This document shows positions 20,720-31,726 of a stretch of DNA of 43,123 nt, piece after piece. The position numbers and the translations under genes were made by a program. This stretch comes from Thoreauomyces humboldtii (lineage: Eukaryota > Chytridiomycota > Chytridiomycetes > Spizellomycetales > Powellomycetaceae): contig JADGJA010000098.1 in the NCBI GenBank assembly GCA_027596035.1, forward strand, positions 1-43,123, read 5' to 3'. The notes beneath the pieces are model-generated. The model searched no databases and was not told the DNA's origin. It saw only the letters and a program-made list of their open reading frames with translations. The first letter of the stretch is position 1. Every line of letters starts with the position of its first letter.

Positions 20720-21367
20720 CTATTCGATGTGCCTCAGATATCCAGCAGTGATGAAGGGTTCTATGTCCGTCCTCCGCAGGTAGTGCTGACTGTTCTTGAC
20801 CAACCTCACCGCCCCGTTCTCTGTCTGCACCTCCCCGCAATCCTTCAGGACGCGGACCTCCGCGAAGAGATCCCGAGGCGGGACGAGGGCGGCGCCAAGA
20901 TCCACGTCCAGGAACCTGCCCCGATAGTCGCTGACCAAGGCCGTGTATCCCGCGATGAAGTCCGTCTCCAGGGGACTCAGGTTCCTCTTCATGTCCGCCG
21001 GCAGGGCGGCGGCACTGCTCCCGCTCCCTCCGCCCAGGTCCCACAGGGTGTCGACGATGCGGTCGATCCTGTGACGCGAGTAAGCCAGCAGACACCGTTT
21101 CGAGCGTTGCAGACTGCTTCGATGCATGAGACCCGCCACGGTGAGACCCGCGAAGGATTCCTCCGCTTCCGGCGTGGGTTGGGATTGGGCTGCGTTGGCC
21201 ACCGCCGTGCGTTCCTTCATGATGTCGCGAAGGGCGGTGGTCAGGTGACGCATCTCCATCTGGACGTTTCGGACGAGGTCGTCCCGATAGGCTGAGAGAG
21301 TGGGCGAGTCGGCCGTTCGCTTCGCGTCCCGGATGAGTCGGAGGGCATCGTCGCCGTATACCGACAT
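20720..21367 (-). CDS. PSF1: GINS complex subunit PSF1
   Basis: Intronless, 215 residues, the usual length for PSF1 (about 200). The N-terminal A-domain is helical. Conserved marks are RSKRCLLAYSRHRIDRI in the middle, an LSPLETDFIAGY helix, a DVDLGAALVPPRDLFAEVRVLKD block, and a C-terminal B-domain ending KNSQHYLRRTDIEPFI. PSF1 joins SLD5, PSF2 and PSF3 in GINS, which with Cdc45 and MCM2-7 forms the CMG replicative helicase. The gene is convergent with the hydrolase-phosphatase gene (160 bases between stops). Confidence 0.93.
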   Translation of the reverse strand: MSVYGDDALRLIRDAKRTADSPTLSAYRDDLVRNVQMEMRHLTTALRDIMKERTAVANAAQSQPTPEAEESFAGLTVAGLMHRSSLQRSKRCLLAYSRHRIDRIVDTLWDLGGGSGSSAAALPADMKRNLSPLETDFIAGYTALVSDYRGRFLDVDLGAALVPPRDLFAEVRVLKDCGEVQTENGAVRLVKNSQHYLRRTDIEPFITAGYLRHIE

Positions 21368-21964
21368 GATTGGCGGACGATGGAGATGGAAAAGCGGAGT
21401 TCAGGTTCGGTCCAAGAGATTTTGCTAGTTGACCTGTGATTGATGAGGTGTTCGGCGCTTGTCGTTTCTGGGCTAGGACAGCTAGCCGGCGCGTATGGAG
21501 AGGAAACTAGTAGATAATCCGAAATGAATTGCGCAAGCGATGTTGTTCTAATGGACAAGCGTCTTTCCAGCTCCTTTGCGACGTTGAGATAACGCAGTCT
21601 CAATAGCGCGATGAAGGTAGGAGGTATCAGGTAGTCGTGCCAAGAAAGAGATGCGGAGAGATCAGCTGAGCGTGGAGACCGAAAGGAGAAGGGACGGGCT
21701 CAAAGTTCCGTGGACGCAAGGTAAGGGACGATATATATTCTGGTCGGTAGGAACTGGTGCCGTTTGTCGGAGAGCAATGTGCAGTGATACTGGTGGATTG
21801 TTTCCGGACACGACGCATTCGGACGGACGGACGGGTACGACCGAAGCAAATGGAAGCTTCACAGCCACAACCGTACGTCAGTTGGCAATGCCAACAACCT
21901 CCCCCGCAGACTAGGATATTTTGGTTGAAGGCATTAACCCAAGCATTAAACAGTCGCCTCCAAG
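21368..21964. other. Divergent promoter region between PSF1 and a small orphan gene
   Basis: 597 bases without a convincing gene. A TATA-like GATATATATT is near 21729-21738. Open frames such as the one ending at 21868 show no family features. Confidence 0.45.
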
Positions 21965-22264
21965 ATGTCGTCATTGTGAGTCTCGTCCTCGCCAGGTTTG
22001 TGCTTCAGATCCCAACTTCTCACCCTTCCGCTTAGATCTCCAAACTCGGCCGTCAAGGACGCAAAGCCAAACACGAGCACAGGGGATGCCGCCGGTCTGC
22101 TTTCTCCCGACGCAGCAGTCAACGCCGCCCTGCCTTCCACCAACACCGAACTTCCAATAAAGGAGATGGACGCAGCCCAAGACAGGGCGGCAATGAAGGA
22201 CGTTGTGGAGGACGGGAAGTCACGGTCTGACGGAAAGACGGGAGCTTTGACGAGCACTCCGTGA
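21965..22264 (+). CDS. Small hypothetical hydrophilic protein, 79 residues
   Basis: Two exons, 21965-21975 and 22036-22264, joined over a 60-nt intron with GTGAGT donor and CTTAG acceptor. The product starts MSSLSPNS, is rich in Ala, Asp, Lys, Thr and Pro, and has no hydrophobic core, Cys or Trp, so it is probably disordered. Third codon positions are C/G-rich like neighbouring real genes, and the ATG context (CAAGATGTC) is good. I recognise no family. An antiparallel frame on the minus strand is also open but lacks an ATG. An alternative start at 21850 with the same donor would give a different frame and a less plausible protein. Confidence 0.45.
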
Positions 22265-22518
22265 TATCCCTGTACGGCGTCGTCTCATTTACAGTGCCGC
22301 GAGCGCAGTTCACCTTTGTGTCGGAACATGACTTTTCCGTGTCCTATCTTTATGCCGCAGTCCCCATACTCTTGCGACTGCGTCCCCGGCAAGAAGACCT
22401 TTCGTCGGTCCTCGCAATTGAGAGATGAGAAATGACGATGATTGATTTGACGTTCTTCGACGCGATCGGAGATGAGCAAAAAAAAAGTATTGGGGATTTG
22501 TACTGTAGCTGCACACGT

Positions 22519-23433
22519 CTAGGCCGATTGCCACGCAGTGTAGAACTGCGTGACAGCCGCGACCGTTCCGCACACACCGACGGCCACGTCGGGGAAGGAA
22601 CTCCTCTCCAACGACCAGTGCAGGGTGAGTGGAAAGTATGCGGCGTTGGTGAGGACGTTGAGGTACAGCTGACGACGCTCGGCCTCGAGCTTTGCAACCT
22701 CTGCGATAACGTCCGCGACGACATGGGGAGAAGCGTCGTCCACCGCTTTCGCATCGCCCTTCGAAGAAGGTACCAGCTCGCGAGACATGAGAGCCTTCTC
22801 CCTTGCGCGAAGGTCCCTCGCGTCGAGGTGGAGCTGGGCAAAGTAAAGCACCACGTAAGCTGCCCAGGCGCGGCACGACCAGAGGGCAACACGATCCCGA
22901 GTGGCAGGTCCCATGGGGATGACCTGGTGGAGGGCGAGCCAGTAGGTGTGCTCGAGAGGGTAGTAGATGAAGTTTGCAAGGTTCTGCAGGCGGGTCAGAA
23001 GACGCTGGGCTGGGGAGACGGCGTTCTTTGGCGCGGCGGCCATGATGGTCTCGGACTGCAAAGTCCACTGAACTAGCGGAACCAGACCGCTATAGCGAAG
23101 GAGCACACGGGTGTCGGAAACGGGGCCGGCAAGGTTCTGCAAACGCGTGATGGCCGAGAGGTCCAGTCCTCGCCGCTGGAAATGCCAAATGAGGATCTTG
23201 CTGACGTATTGAATCAGCTAGGCGAGGCAAGACACGATCAGTACCGTGAGCCGTCTGAGTTCAGGCAGGGGATGACATACCATGAGAACCTTATCCGTTC
23301 CCCTACGCAACAGGAGCAAAAGAGTATGAGAGTCTGCTACTGAGTCTTCGAGGCAAGAGTTCCAAACGAGTTACCTGACAGAAGCCAGAAAGCGGCATAG
23401 CTTGTCAAGCGTGGGATTCGGTGCAAGAATCAT
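22519..23433 (-). CDS. PEX11: PEX11-family peroxisomal membrane protein
   Basis: Three exons, 23433-23375, 23302-23281 and 23217-22519, give 259 residues. The N terminus has the PEX11 pattern, a D-K-L-C-R-F helix followed by GTDKVLM and LIQYVSKILIWHF, which in the family forms the amphipathic membrane-remodelling helix. Then come LSDxR-like GPVSDTRVLLRYSG and an RLLTRLQNLANFIYYPLEH block, two hydrophobic segments, and a C-terminal hydrophobic stretch (VAVGVCGTVAAVTQFY). PEX11 elongates peroxisomes before fission. The middle exon is only 22 nt. The gene is divergent from IFT139 with 245 bases between starts. Confidence 0.87.
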
Positions 23434-23678
23434 GGTCCTGTTAGACTCGTGAGAGACGAAGCAAAACGTAGGTATGAGGAATGCGGTAATGCGGAATGTT
23501 CCGGGTTGGTTTGCAGGTAGAAGCTTTGCGAAATGGCATGGCACAGCACAAGGGGGGTAAAGTAAGACTTGGTGTGGCACAGGGCTTGAATTGTACCGGT
23601 AAATGTGCACGCTGCGCACGCGTAAAGGTCAACCGCACAAACCAATAATCTACTAGACAGTTATATTGTATCTCAAAG
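23434..23678. promoter_or_regulatory. Compact divergent promoter of PEX11 and IFT139
   Basis: The two ATGs are 245 bases apart on opposite strands, so both promoters must fit here. A CCAAT box is at 23642-23646 on the plus strand, about 33 bases before the IFT139 ATG. I found no clear RFX X-box. Confidence 0.5.
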
Positions 23679-26600
23679 ATGAACGCAGACGAGGACTTTG
23701 CAACAGTAAGTGTAGTGTGCGGTGTGAAGAGAGAAAGTCTTGATATCATCCTAATTCTCTCCTTTTTAGATCAACTACTACTGTCGGCGGAAGCTATATC
23801 ACCATGTTTACGACTTCTGCGACCAAAGACTCAAGCGGAGAGTCGGTGACCCCATGCTCATGTTCTGGAAAGCTGCTACGCTCACCCTGGAGGGTAAGAA
23901 CGTAATGGAGGAAAGACAAACCGTCAGGACCGACCCACTGATCGCCAGGCCACCTTTGCAGGTCACCCTGGCGAAGCCCTCCGGATGCTGGAACCTCTGC
24001 AGGAGAGGCGGGACCTTACTTTGAGCTGCATAGGCGCAATGATCTACGCCCATCAACACTGCAAGCATGTCGGTATGGTGGATTTGCGTCTCCTCATCTC
24101 TTGCGGAATGTTTGCATTCTGACAGTGTTGCGACACGAAAACAGACAGCGAGGCGGTCCAGGAGCTGGAAGCAAAGTTGTCGATCGCCAACGAAACGACA
24201 GGTCCATCCGCGCTGGCGCTGGTGATAGCTGGAATGTTTTACCTTTACACGGGGGCGATCGAGGAGGCTCGGACGACGATCAGGCAGGCCATCGAGAATT
24301 CACCGGATTCACCCGATGCAAAGGCGTTGATGGGGTGGATCGATCTTGCATCAGCAAAGGAGAGTGTCGTTGCGAAAGCGAGCACCTGGTTTGATCGCGT
24401 ACTGGAACGATCCCCGAAAGACACCGAGGTGAACGAAGAAAGGACTTGAGCGGTGGAGACTAGACAGCCGACAAGTTGACACTAGGATAACCATCGATAG
24501 GCAACCATGGGCCGATTGCACTTCTTACGGAAACAAAAGCGTCAGCTGAACGCCGCGCTAGACATTACCTCTCAGATGATCGTCCATCATCCGAGTTTCA
24601 CGCCGGCGTACATCGAACGCATGTATGTTTTACTGGAGCTTGCGGCATGGGACCAGGTTTTGGAGGCGGCGAATCGACTGCTGGGGCTAGTGCCGGAGAG
24701 CATAGACGCTGTGATTGTCCTTGCTATGTATCAGCTGGCACGAGATGGAGGTCACAAGGCGGCTACAGCTCATCTGGCGACGCTGAGCAAGGTATCGCGA
24801 AAGAGGATCTGGTCGAGAACAGAACCGGCAGCTGTCTGACCGACGGTATCTCTCAGACCCTCCCGCAACTGGAGCCAAGCAATGCGCGCCTTGGCTACTC
24901 TGTCGCGCGGGCTTTTATACGGCTTTCAAATAAGGATCCAGGGTACGTCCGAAAGCCTCTATCTTCGAAAAGAGCGAGACTGATCAAACTGTCATCTGGT
25001 GCAGTGTGCTTGATGCATGCGCAAAGATGCTTGAGCGAGCTATGGCGATCGATCCTGTAAACAGCGCTCTGAAGGCAGAAATGGGTTATCTGCATCTGCT
25101 TCTAGGTTCTGAAGAGTTAAATAGTCTTCTATAAATCTCAGGCTTACGAAACTCTTTACCAGACGAACAACTTCGTGCAAAGGATTACTATCAGCAAGCG
25201 GCATCACTTGACGCGCATAGCGTGGACACACTCCAAGGCCTGATCCGCTGTCAGCTTTATGCGGGCCAGTTTGACGCTGCCGAGGAGCAGCTGGATATCT
25301 TTCGAGAGTTTCAGATGGCTATGGGTACCTCGGCCGAGATTCGGTATCTGTCATCCATCATTGAGTGGTATAAGTACTCGAACGCTCAGAAGCGAATAGC
25401 TTTGTTAACGGAAGCTGCGGAAGCTCAACTGAGCATCATGCACTCTCATAATTTGAGGTAAGATGGCCTTCTCTCAGATACTTGCTTCTGTCCAATCAGT
25501 TCTGACAGACAGGTTTCTTCAGTCTAGACTACTTCGCACAAGTAAACCCCGAGTTTGTCATAGAAATTGTAAAGGATATGGTGGAGCACTGCCCAGCGGA
25601 TGCCAAGCGCGAGGGAGAAGACGTGCACGAGGTCGTGAAGGTCGTCCTGAGCATTCTCGACCTCATCTGCAAAGTGGTCCCTGGGTCGACAGATGCGCTC
25701 TACTACTGCGCTCGGATGAGGTTCCTCTCCGGAGACAAAGCAGTGGCGCAGACATTGGTGACCAAATGTCTGAAGCTCGACAATACATACGCAAAGGTAC
25801 GGCATCCCGATTTGGCGTTAGTATGAAGTGTGACTATGGCTACATTCAAATTTGCTGAAAGCAACCCTTTTGCAGGCGTACCTGCTGATGGCCCAGATAC
25901 ATCTAAGCAACGAGCAGCAACAGCAGGCCACGCAGATCCTAGAGACGGGTCTCAGTTACAACTTCCAAATGCGTACCATCCCATTGTACTTTGTGCTCAA
26001 AGCCCGGATCTCCAAGTCCCAAGGACAGCATCAGGAGGCACTGGAGTCCCTCAAAGCCGCAATGTTGTTGCCAGGAATGAAGGAGCCATCGAAATGTATG
26101 TTTGGGGTTGACAAGAGCGTTCTATTCTACTTGCCCCTCACATCTCCACCAGCGGATGCGAAGAAAAGGGTGCCGAAGGTAAAGCGGCTGGATACTATAC
26201 CAACCCTTTACGAGTGCATGACGATATACTTGGAGCTAGTCGACACCCACGCGAAGCTGAAGCACATCGTACGATTACTTTCTGCGCGCTGCTTTGTGCT
26301 AGAGAACTTTCACTGATGCCCGTGGCACCCACAGAACGAGGCAGCAGCCTTGATGAAAGAAGCCACCGCGCTTTTCGCCGGAATGCCCGAGCAAGATCGC
26401 CTCATTCTCGCCAACGCCGAGTTTGCGGTCGAGCGAGGAGATGTTGATCAGGCTCTTAACCTTCTCGGAACGATAGGGATCGATCAGCCGTAAGAGACAT
26501 TTCCAAGTCTTGACCTATGAGTAACTAAACTCGTCTTTCATCACAGACACTACATCGATGCCAAAAAGCGCATGGCTGAGATCTACCTCAAGCACAAGAA

Positions 26601-28912
26601 TGATAAGAAGGCATACGCTAGGTGCTACAGCGAACTTGTGGAACGCAATCCAACGGTGGAAAGCTGTCTATTGCTGGGTGACGCGTACATGAATCTGCAA
26701 GAAGTAAGGACAGGTGAAACATTTCATATCATTCTCATGAGCTCATCGAGTCCTTTAATTTCAAGCCTGACAAGGCCATCGCAATATATGAGTCGGCGAT
26801 GGACTCGAGTCCCGAATCTACGGTTTTGGGCAGTAAAATCGGAAAGGCATTAATCAGGACGCATAACTATTCGCGGGTAAGAGCATTTCCGTCAGCCTAA
26901 TAGTAGATGAAGGACTAACCGTAAACCCAGGCAATAACGTACTACGAGTCGGCGCTGGCATCCGATTCGCCCATCAGCTCCACATTGCGGTATGACTTGG
27001 CCGAGCTTTACGTCAAACTACAAAAATACGACGACGCCGATAGCCTTCTTGCCCAGGCGCTAGATCATCCAGAGTGTGAGTACATTTGCTGTAGCCATCC
27101 TCCAAGCGAGCGTGCAAGTAACTAATCTTTGTTTTTGATAGCTGACGATATCAGCGAACTGGAGATGGACATCAAATGTCAGAAGCTTCTTGCTCGGTCT
27201 TACCAAGCGAGAAACCAAAACGAGAAGGCCGTTGAGACTCTCCTCAAGAGTCGAGAAACACAATCACAGTAAGTGGTGGCCTTTCCCTAAGCGGCTATTC
27301 TTCGAGACCTGCGTTGAATTTCGTATCGCGTCAGCGTTGTGGCAAAGGAATCTATCACCGCGGGCAATCGAGACCAGAAGATCGCATTAGCCGACATCAA
27401 CCACACTCTTGCCGTTATCCTTGCGAATGATCTGCGGGATCCTCAGCGTGCTATCGTGCATTATAGCGAGGCTATCGAACAGAATCCTGGCGATCTGCAG
27501 GTACGATGTTCCAGCTTGGTGTCGGGCATTTAGCTGGTATACGCGCTTACCCATTTCCCCCGTGCCTCCAGTCGAACCTCGCGCTCTGTGAGATCTACCT
27601 AGAGCAAAACGACTTTCCCTCCGCCCAACAACAATGCGCCCAGCTCCTCCGGCTAGATCCAGAGCACGAGGGAGCCGCCATGCTGATGGCCGATATGATG
27701 GCTCTCCGAAATGCCTACCCAGAGTCCGTCGAACTGTTTCGTCATCTCCTACGCCGAAATCCCATACACTACGGAGCCCTTGCCCGTCTCATCGAAACGC
27801 TCCGTCGATGTGGGACCCTACAGGACGCTCCCCCGTTCCTCGACGACGCTGAGAAAAGCTCCGTCAAGGTACATCTCCATCCTGGATTCCACTACTGCAA
27901 GGGACTCTACCATCGGTATACGAATAGTCCGAACGAGGCTCTCAAGGAGTTCAACTTTTGTCGGAAGGATACCGAATGGGGGGAAAGGGCGCTCACACAC
28001 ATGATCGAGATCTTCCTGAACCCTGACAACGAGACAACGGGAGGAGATGCGATGGAGAGCGTAGCGGATGACAGCGCAGCTGGAGGTGGTGGAAAGAGAG
28101 CAGACTCTGAGCAACTGGCCGTCATGACGGCCGACAAACTCATCAAGGTTTGGACTTTTAACACTCTGCCACTATCGAAAAATGTGCTTGACATTGACCG
28201 AGCTACGCTCATACAGGAGTTACCGCAGAACCCAAAGTCCACCGCGACACGCATCCTGGAATGCCACGCCATGATGGCCACCAAACAGAAACCCGACATC
28301 GAACGAGCCATCACAATCTTCATGGAGATACTCAACGCCGAGCGAGATCACGTTCCGTCCCTCCTCGGGATGGCGATCGGTCACATGCTCCTCAAACAAC
28401 CCCCTCGCGCACGGAATCATCTCAAACGGATAGCGAAGATGGAGTGGCGATCCGCACTGGCCAACGAATTCGAGAGAAGCTGGATCTTGCTCGCGGACAT
28501 TTACATCCAGGTAAGGTCAGGTTCCGTGACAAGTGGTCCGACACATGTAGGGTTCTCACAATTGTTTCATTTCTTCAAACGTTAGGGTGGAAAGTTCGAC
28601 CTGGCGACCGAGCTCCTCCGGATGTGTATCTCCCGAAACGCATCGTGCGCGAAAGCGTGCGAGTACCTCGGGTTCATCATGGAGAAGGAGGCTGCCTTCG
28701 CTGACGCTGCCCTCCACTACGAGACGGCGTGGCGACTTGACAGGGAAGCCAACCCGGCGTTGGGATACAAGCTCGCTTTCAACTACCTGAAGGCGAGAAA
28801 CTTTGTGGATGCCATCGACATCGCTCACAAGGTTCTGAATGCGTATCCGGACTATCCGAAGATCAGGCAGGAGATTTTGATCAAAGCGAGGACCTCGTTG
28901 AGGTGTCCGTGA
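23679..28912 (+). CDS. IFT139: IFT139/TTC21, IFT-A retrograde intraflagellar transport protein
   Basis: Twenty predicted exons: 23679-23705, 23770-23893, 23962-24072, 24145-24428, 24501-24791, 24857-24942, 25005-25105, 25142-25457, 25523-25796, 25876-26095, 26153-26268, 26335-26489, 26547-26703, 26766-26876, 26931-27075, 27142-27268, 27335-27500, 27572-28147, 28217-28510, 28586-28912; 1335 residues, close to animal TTC21B (about 1316). It is a tetratricopeptide-repeat solenoid throughout. Hallmarks are [13 protein letters not shown] near the start, [48 protein letters not shown] and a very conserved end ([23 protein letters not shown], quoted in part). The protein belongs to the IFT-A complex, needed for retrograde transport in cilia and flagella. 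Every join is phase-consistent. Intron 28148-28216 is 69 nt with no in-frame stop; removing it restores family length. Confidence 0.95.
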
Positions 28913-29247
28913 AGTCGTTGCCGTCGTTATGATTGAACCCGTTGTGTTTATCTGTACATGATTGCATTCCACATTTCTGATGCGTCCCCGCTTGCATGGT
29001 CCGCAGCGTGTTGCATTGCAAACTGCCGCAGAAACAGACCGCAGCTGGGAATTGTGCAATGCCACCAGCGGGACGGAGAAACATGGGATGCTTTCGCAAC
29101 GCACATGCAAGGCTACTTTTGTAAGGAAAATGTATGTCGCAATGACTAAGAACGGGCGTATGAAGCCCAAGGATGGGGGACGCAACGTTCAACTCTCACG
29201 GACGGTGACGGCATGTTCCTGTTAGAAGCTTCCAGAACGGAAGCGGC

Positions 29248-29553
29248 TCAAGGCGGAACGATGTCCTTCTCTTCCACAATTGTAACGGAAAGCTGCCACG
29301 AGACGAAGGTTGCTTTCCCCGAAGGGTCGGCGTGCAAGCATTCCTGACTTAAACGTGGGAGGGAACAGTGGAGGATGTTACCAGATGATGGCATCTCTAA
29401 AGATGTGCCGGGCGAGCAGGAGTGGTGGCTCGGCAGATCGTATAGGAAGCGCCAGTGGCCGGTGAAGCTGGAGAGGTGTAAGTTCCCACGGACATCTCTC
29501 CCAAGTGACGACCAAGTTGGAGTCAGAAATTTGAGTATAGATATGTTGAACAG
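29248..29553 (-). CDS. Possible exon of an unrecognised gene
   Basis: A 101-codon open frame ends at TGA (29248-29250). Its third positions are mostly C or G, as in real genes here. A good acceptor, CTCTCCAG, precedes 29467, after which the frame includes FTGHWRFLYDLP and later CLHADPSGKATF and a VTIVEEKD end. No good ATG begins the frame, so it would be a 3' exon of a spliced gene whose 5' part I cannot place. The frame over the same bases in the other direction (29375-29566 plus) is also open. I do not recognise a family. Confidence 0.25.
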   Translation of the reverse strand: MFNISILKFLTPTWSSLGRDVRGNLHLSSFTGHWRFLYDLPSHHSCSPGTSLEMPSSGNILHCSLPRLSQECLHADPSGKATFVSWQLSVTIVEEKDIVPP

Positions 29554-29734
29554 TCATGTGCCCTAGTAGAGGCATACTACTGACGTGCAAATTGTCGAAT
29601 GTATCATCATTCCGACTTGGTCGTCTGGCCATACGCACGGGAGATGACAGATATGGGACTTACCGTATGCCGCGACGAGAGGACAGGATCGCTGCTACGA
29701 GACCGTTTACGTGACGGACTGATAGTATTGATCC

Positions 29735-29960
29735 TGACTCAGCAACGGTTCTTTGGCAAAGTGAATGTTGGAATGCTCGCAGCGTGGCGAGAAGAAAAAA
29801 AAGTAAACAGCAGGTCCCGCTTTTTATATGACCCGGAGGTGGCTTGCACCTTGACTTGGTCCTGACTCATCTTTTGCTCTGTGCGGAAGGAGGAAACGGA
29901 GAAGGGGAGGCTCCGCTGCTCTCACACTTCTGCTCGGGTTGCCTCCGGTTTGCTGAGTCA
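29735..29960. promoter_or_regulatory. Three AP-1/antioxidant-response-like sites before glutathione reductase
   Basis: TGACTCAGCA at 29735-29744, TGACTCA at 29863-29869 and TGCTGAGTCA at 29951-29960 (the first motif reversed). The last ends 81 bases before the ATG. In fungi and animals bZIP factors (Yap1-, AP-1- and NF-E2/Nrf-type) recognise such sequences and control glutathione genes. Binding here is inferred. Confidence 0.5.
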
Positions 29961-30041
29961 TTTCATTCCCCTCTGTTGGTTCATAAAGCAGAGAACGTCA
30001 AGCCCTCCTCCGTCAACTCACTGACCGCAAATTCAACAGAC

Positions 30042-31726
30042 ATGGCAGCAAAGAAAGTTTACGATTATCTGGTCATTGGAGCTGGCAGCGGTGGTGTGGC
30101 ATCCGCTCGTCGTGCCGCCTCGTACGGCGCAAAGGTCGCCGTCATCGAGTCGGGTATGTGCTTGCTGATCTACATTTCGCTCATTGCGTTCGTTTGTGCT
30201 CAACTCACCTGCTTCCGTGCTCCCAGGACGTTTCGGAGGAACCTGTGTGAACGTGGGATGTGTGCCCAAGAAGATCATGTGGACCGCCGCCTCCTTTGCC
30301 GATGCGATCGGCGAGTTGAAGGGCTACGGTTTCGACGCGTCCATTCGATCTCCCTTCGACTGGAAGGCCGTCAAGGAGAAGCGTGATGCCTACATTGTCC
30401 GTCTCAACGGCATCTACGAGCGCAACCTGGAGAAGGAGAAGGTCGAGAAGATTCGCGGTCTCGCAAAGTTCGTGAGTCCTCACACCGTCGAGGTCGACGG
30501 CGTGCAGTACGAGGGAAAGCATGTGCTGATCGCGACCGGAAGCTACGCATGGATTCCAGAGGTGCGCACGCTCGATATCTCTGAGACTCGGTGGTCCGCG
30601 CTGGATTGCTTTGGCTGACGATGTCGTATGTCTTGCCAGATCCCAGGAGCTCAGGAACACGGTCTCACATCCGACGGTTTCTTTGAGCTCGACTACCTGC
30701 CGAAGAAGGTCGCCCTGGTCGGTGGAGGCTACATCGCCGTCGAACTCGCTGGCATCTTCATGGCTCTCGGATCCGACGTGACACTCTTCATTCGTCACGA
30801 CGAGTTCCTCCGTGATTTCGATCCCGTCATTGGCGCTACCGTCATGGAGACCTATGAGGCTGGAGGCATGAAGATCATCAAGTCCTCCAACCTTTACAGC
30901 GTCGAGAACAGCGGTGACAAGCTCAAGAAGAACCTGTCCCTCACTTTCGATGTCGGAGGCTCCGCTAAGAAGGAGAAGAAGGAGTTTGGCGGATTCGAGG
31001 AGGTCATCTTTGCGGTCGGTCGAAGAGCCCTGGTAGATCCCCTGAACCTTGGTGTGACGAAGATCGAGAGCAACGACAAGGGGTACATCATCGCCGACGA
31101 GTGGCAGAACACGGCCGAGGACAAGGTGTACGCCGTTGGAGATGTGTGCGGAAAGGCTATGCTCACCCCAGTCGCCATCGCTGCTGGTCGTCGCCTCTCC
31201 GATCGTCTCTTTGGAAACAAGCCAACCGCCAAGCTCAGCTACAGCAACATCCCTTCTGTGATTTTCTCCCACCCAACTGCTGGTAGCGTCGGTCTCAGCG
31301 AGAACGAGGCCAAGAAGAAGTACGGCGAAAAGGACATAAAGATCTACTCTTCCAGGGTTAGTCCAGTACGCTTTGTCCAATCTTCCTCGCAGCCATCTCT
31401 GACATGTCTTCTCGACTGTGGAAACAGTTCACCAACATGCACTTTGCCTTGACGGAGCACAAGCAACCTACCGTCTACAAGCTCATTTGCGCTGGACCGG
31501 AGGAGAAGGTTGTTGGATTACACATCGTCGGAAAGGGAAGTGACGAGATTCTGCAAGGATTCGCGGTCGCCATCAACATGGGTATAATTCGCCTTTCCGG
31601 TGTATTTGTCTGTTCACTTGCTTCCTTACTGATATCGATTATCTCGTAGGCGCTACCAAGGCGGATTTCGATAACACGGTTGCTATTCATCCCACTGCTG
31701 GCGAAGAAATCGTTACTATGCGGTAG
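30042..31726 (+). CDS. GLR1: Glutathione reductase (NADPH)
   Basis: Five exons: 30042-30153, 30227-30561, 30640-31356, 31428-31581, 31650-31726; 464 residues, the usual length without a presequence. The FAD fold GAGSGG is at 13-18. The redox-active pair CVNVGC is Cys44/Cys49. An NADP fold [11 protein letters not shown] is followed by an [12 protein letters not shown] block whose Arg-His is the NADPH-type choice of glutathione reductases. The second FAD motif is YAVGDVCG. The C-terminal HPTAGEE supplies His453 and Glu458, the base of the partner subunit. It reduces glutathione disulfide and supports redox balance. No clear targeting peptide precedes the fold, so the predicted form is cytosolic. 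Trypanothione and thioredoxin reductases are less likely given the active site and C terminus. Confidence 0.95.

Larger units (their letters stand above)
28913..30041. other. Long intergenic region with a candidate minus ORF and the glutathione reductase promoter
   Basis: From 28913 to 29247 no gene is seen. From 29248 to 29553 a minus-strand frame with strong C-ending codons is open (listed separately). From about 29560 to 29830 the minus strand reads like a promoter and leader with no ATG: TATAAAAAG at about 29820-29828, then a GTAAG donor-like site near 29670. From 29735 to 30041 lies the glutathione reductase promoter with three AP-1-like sites. Confidence 0.45.

Noticed and set aside
20670..21095. 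Minus frame overlapping PSF1 in another phase
   Set aside because: PSF1 in the chosen frame has full-length homology; this frame is low-complexity Arg/Gly/Pro.
30205..31380. 391-codon minus-strand frame antisense to glutathione reductase
   Set aside because: It spans exon 2, an intron and exon 3 of a certain gene on the other strand and shows no recognisable domain.
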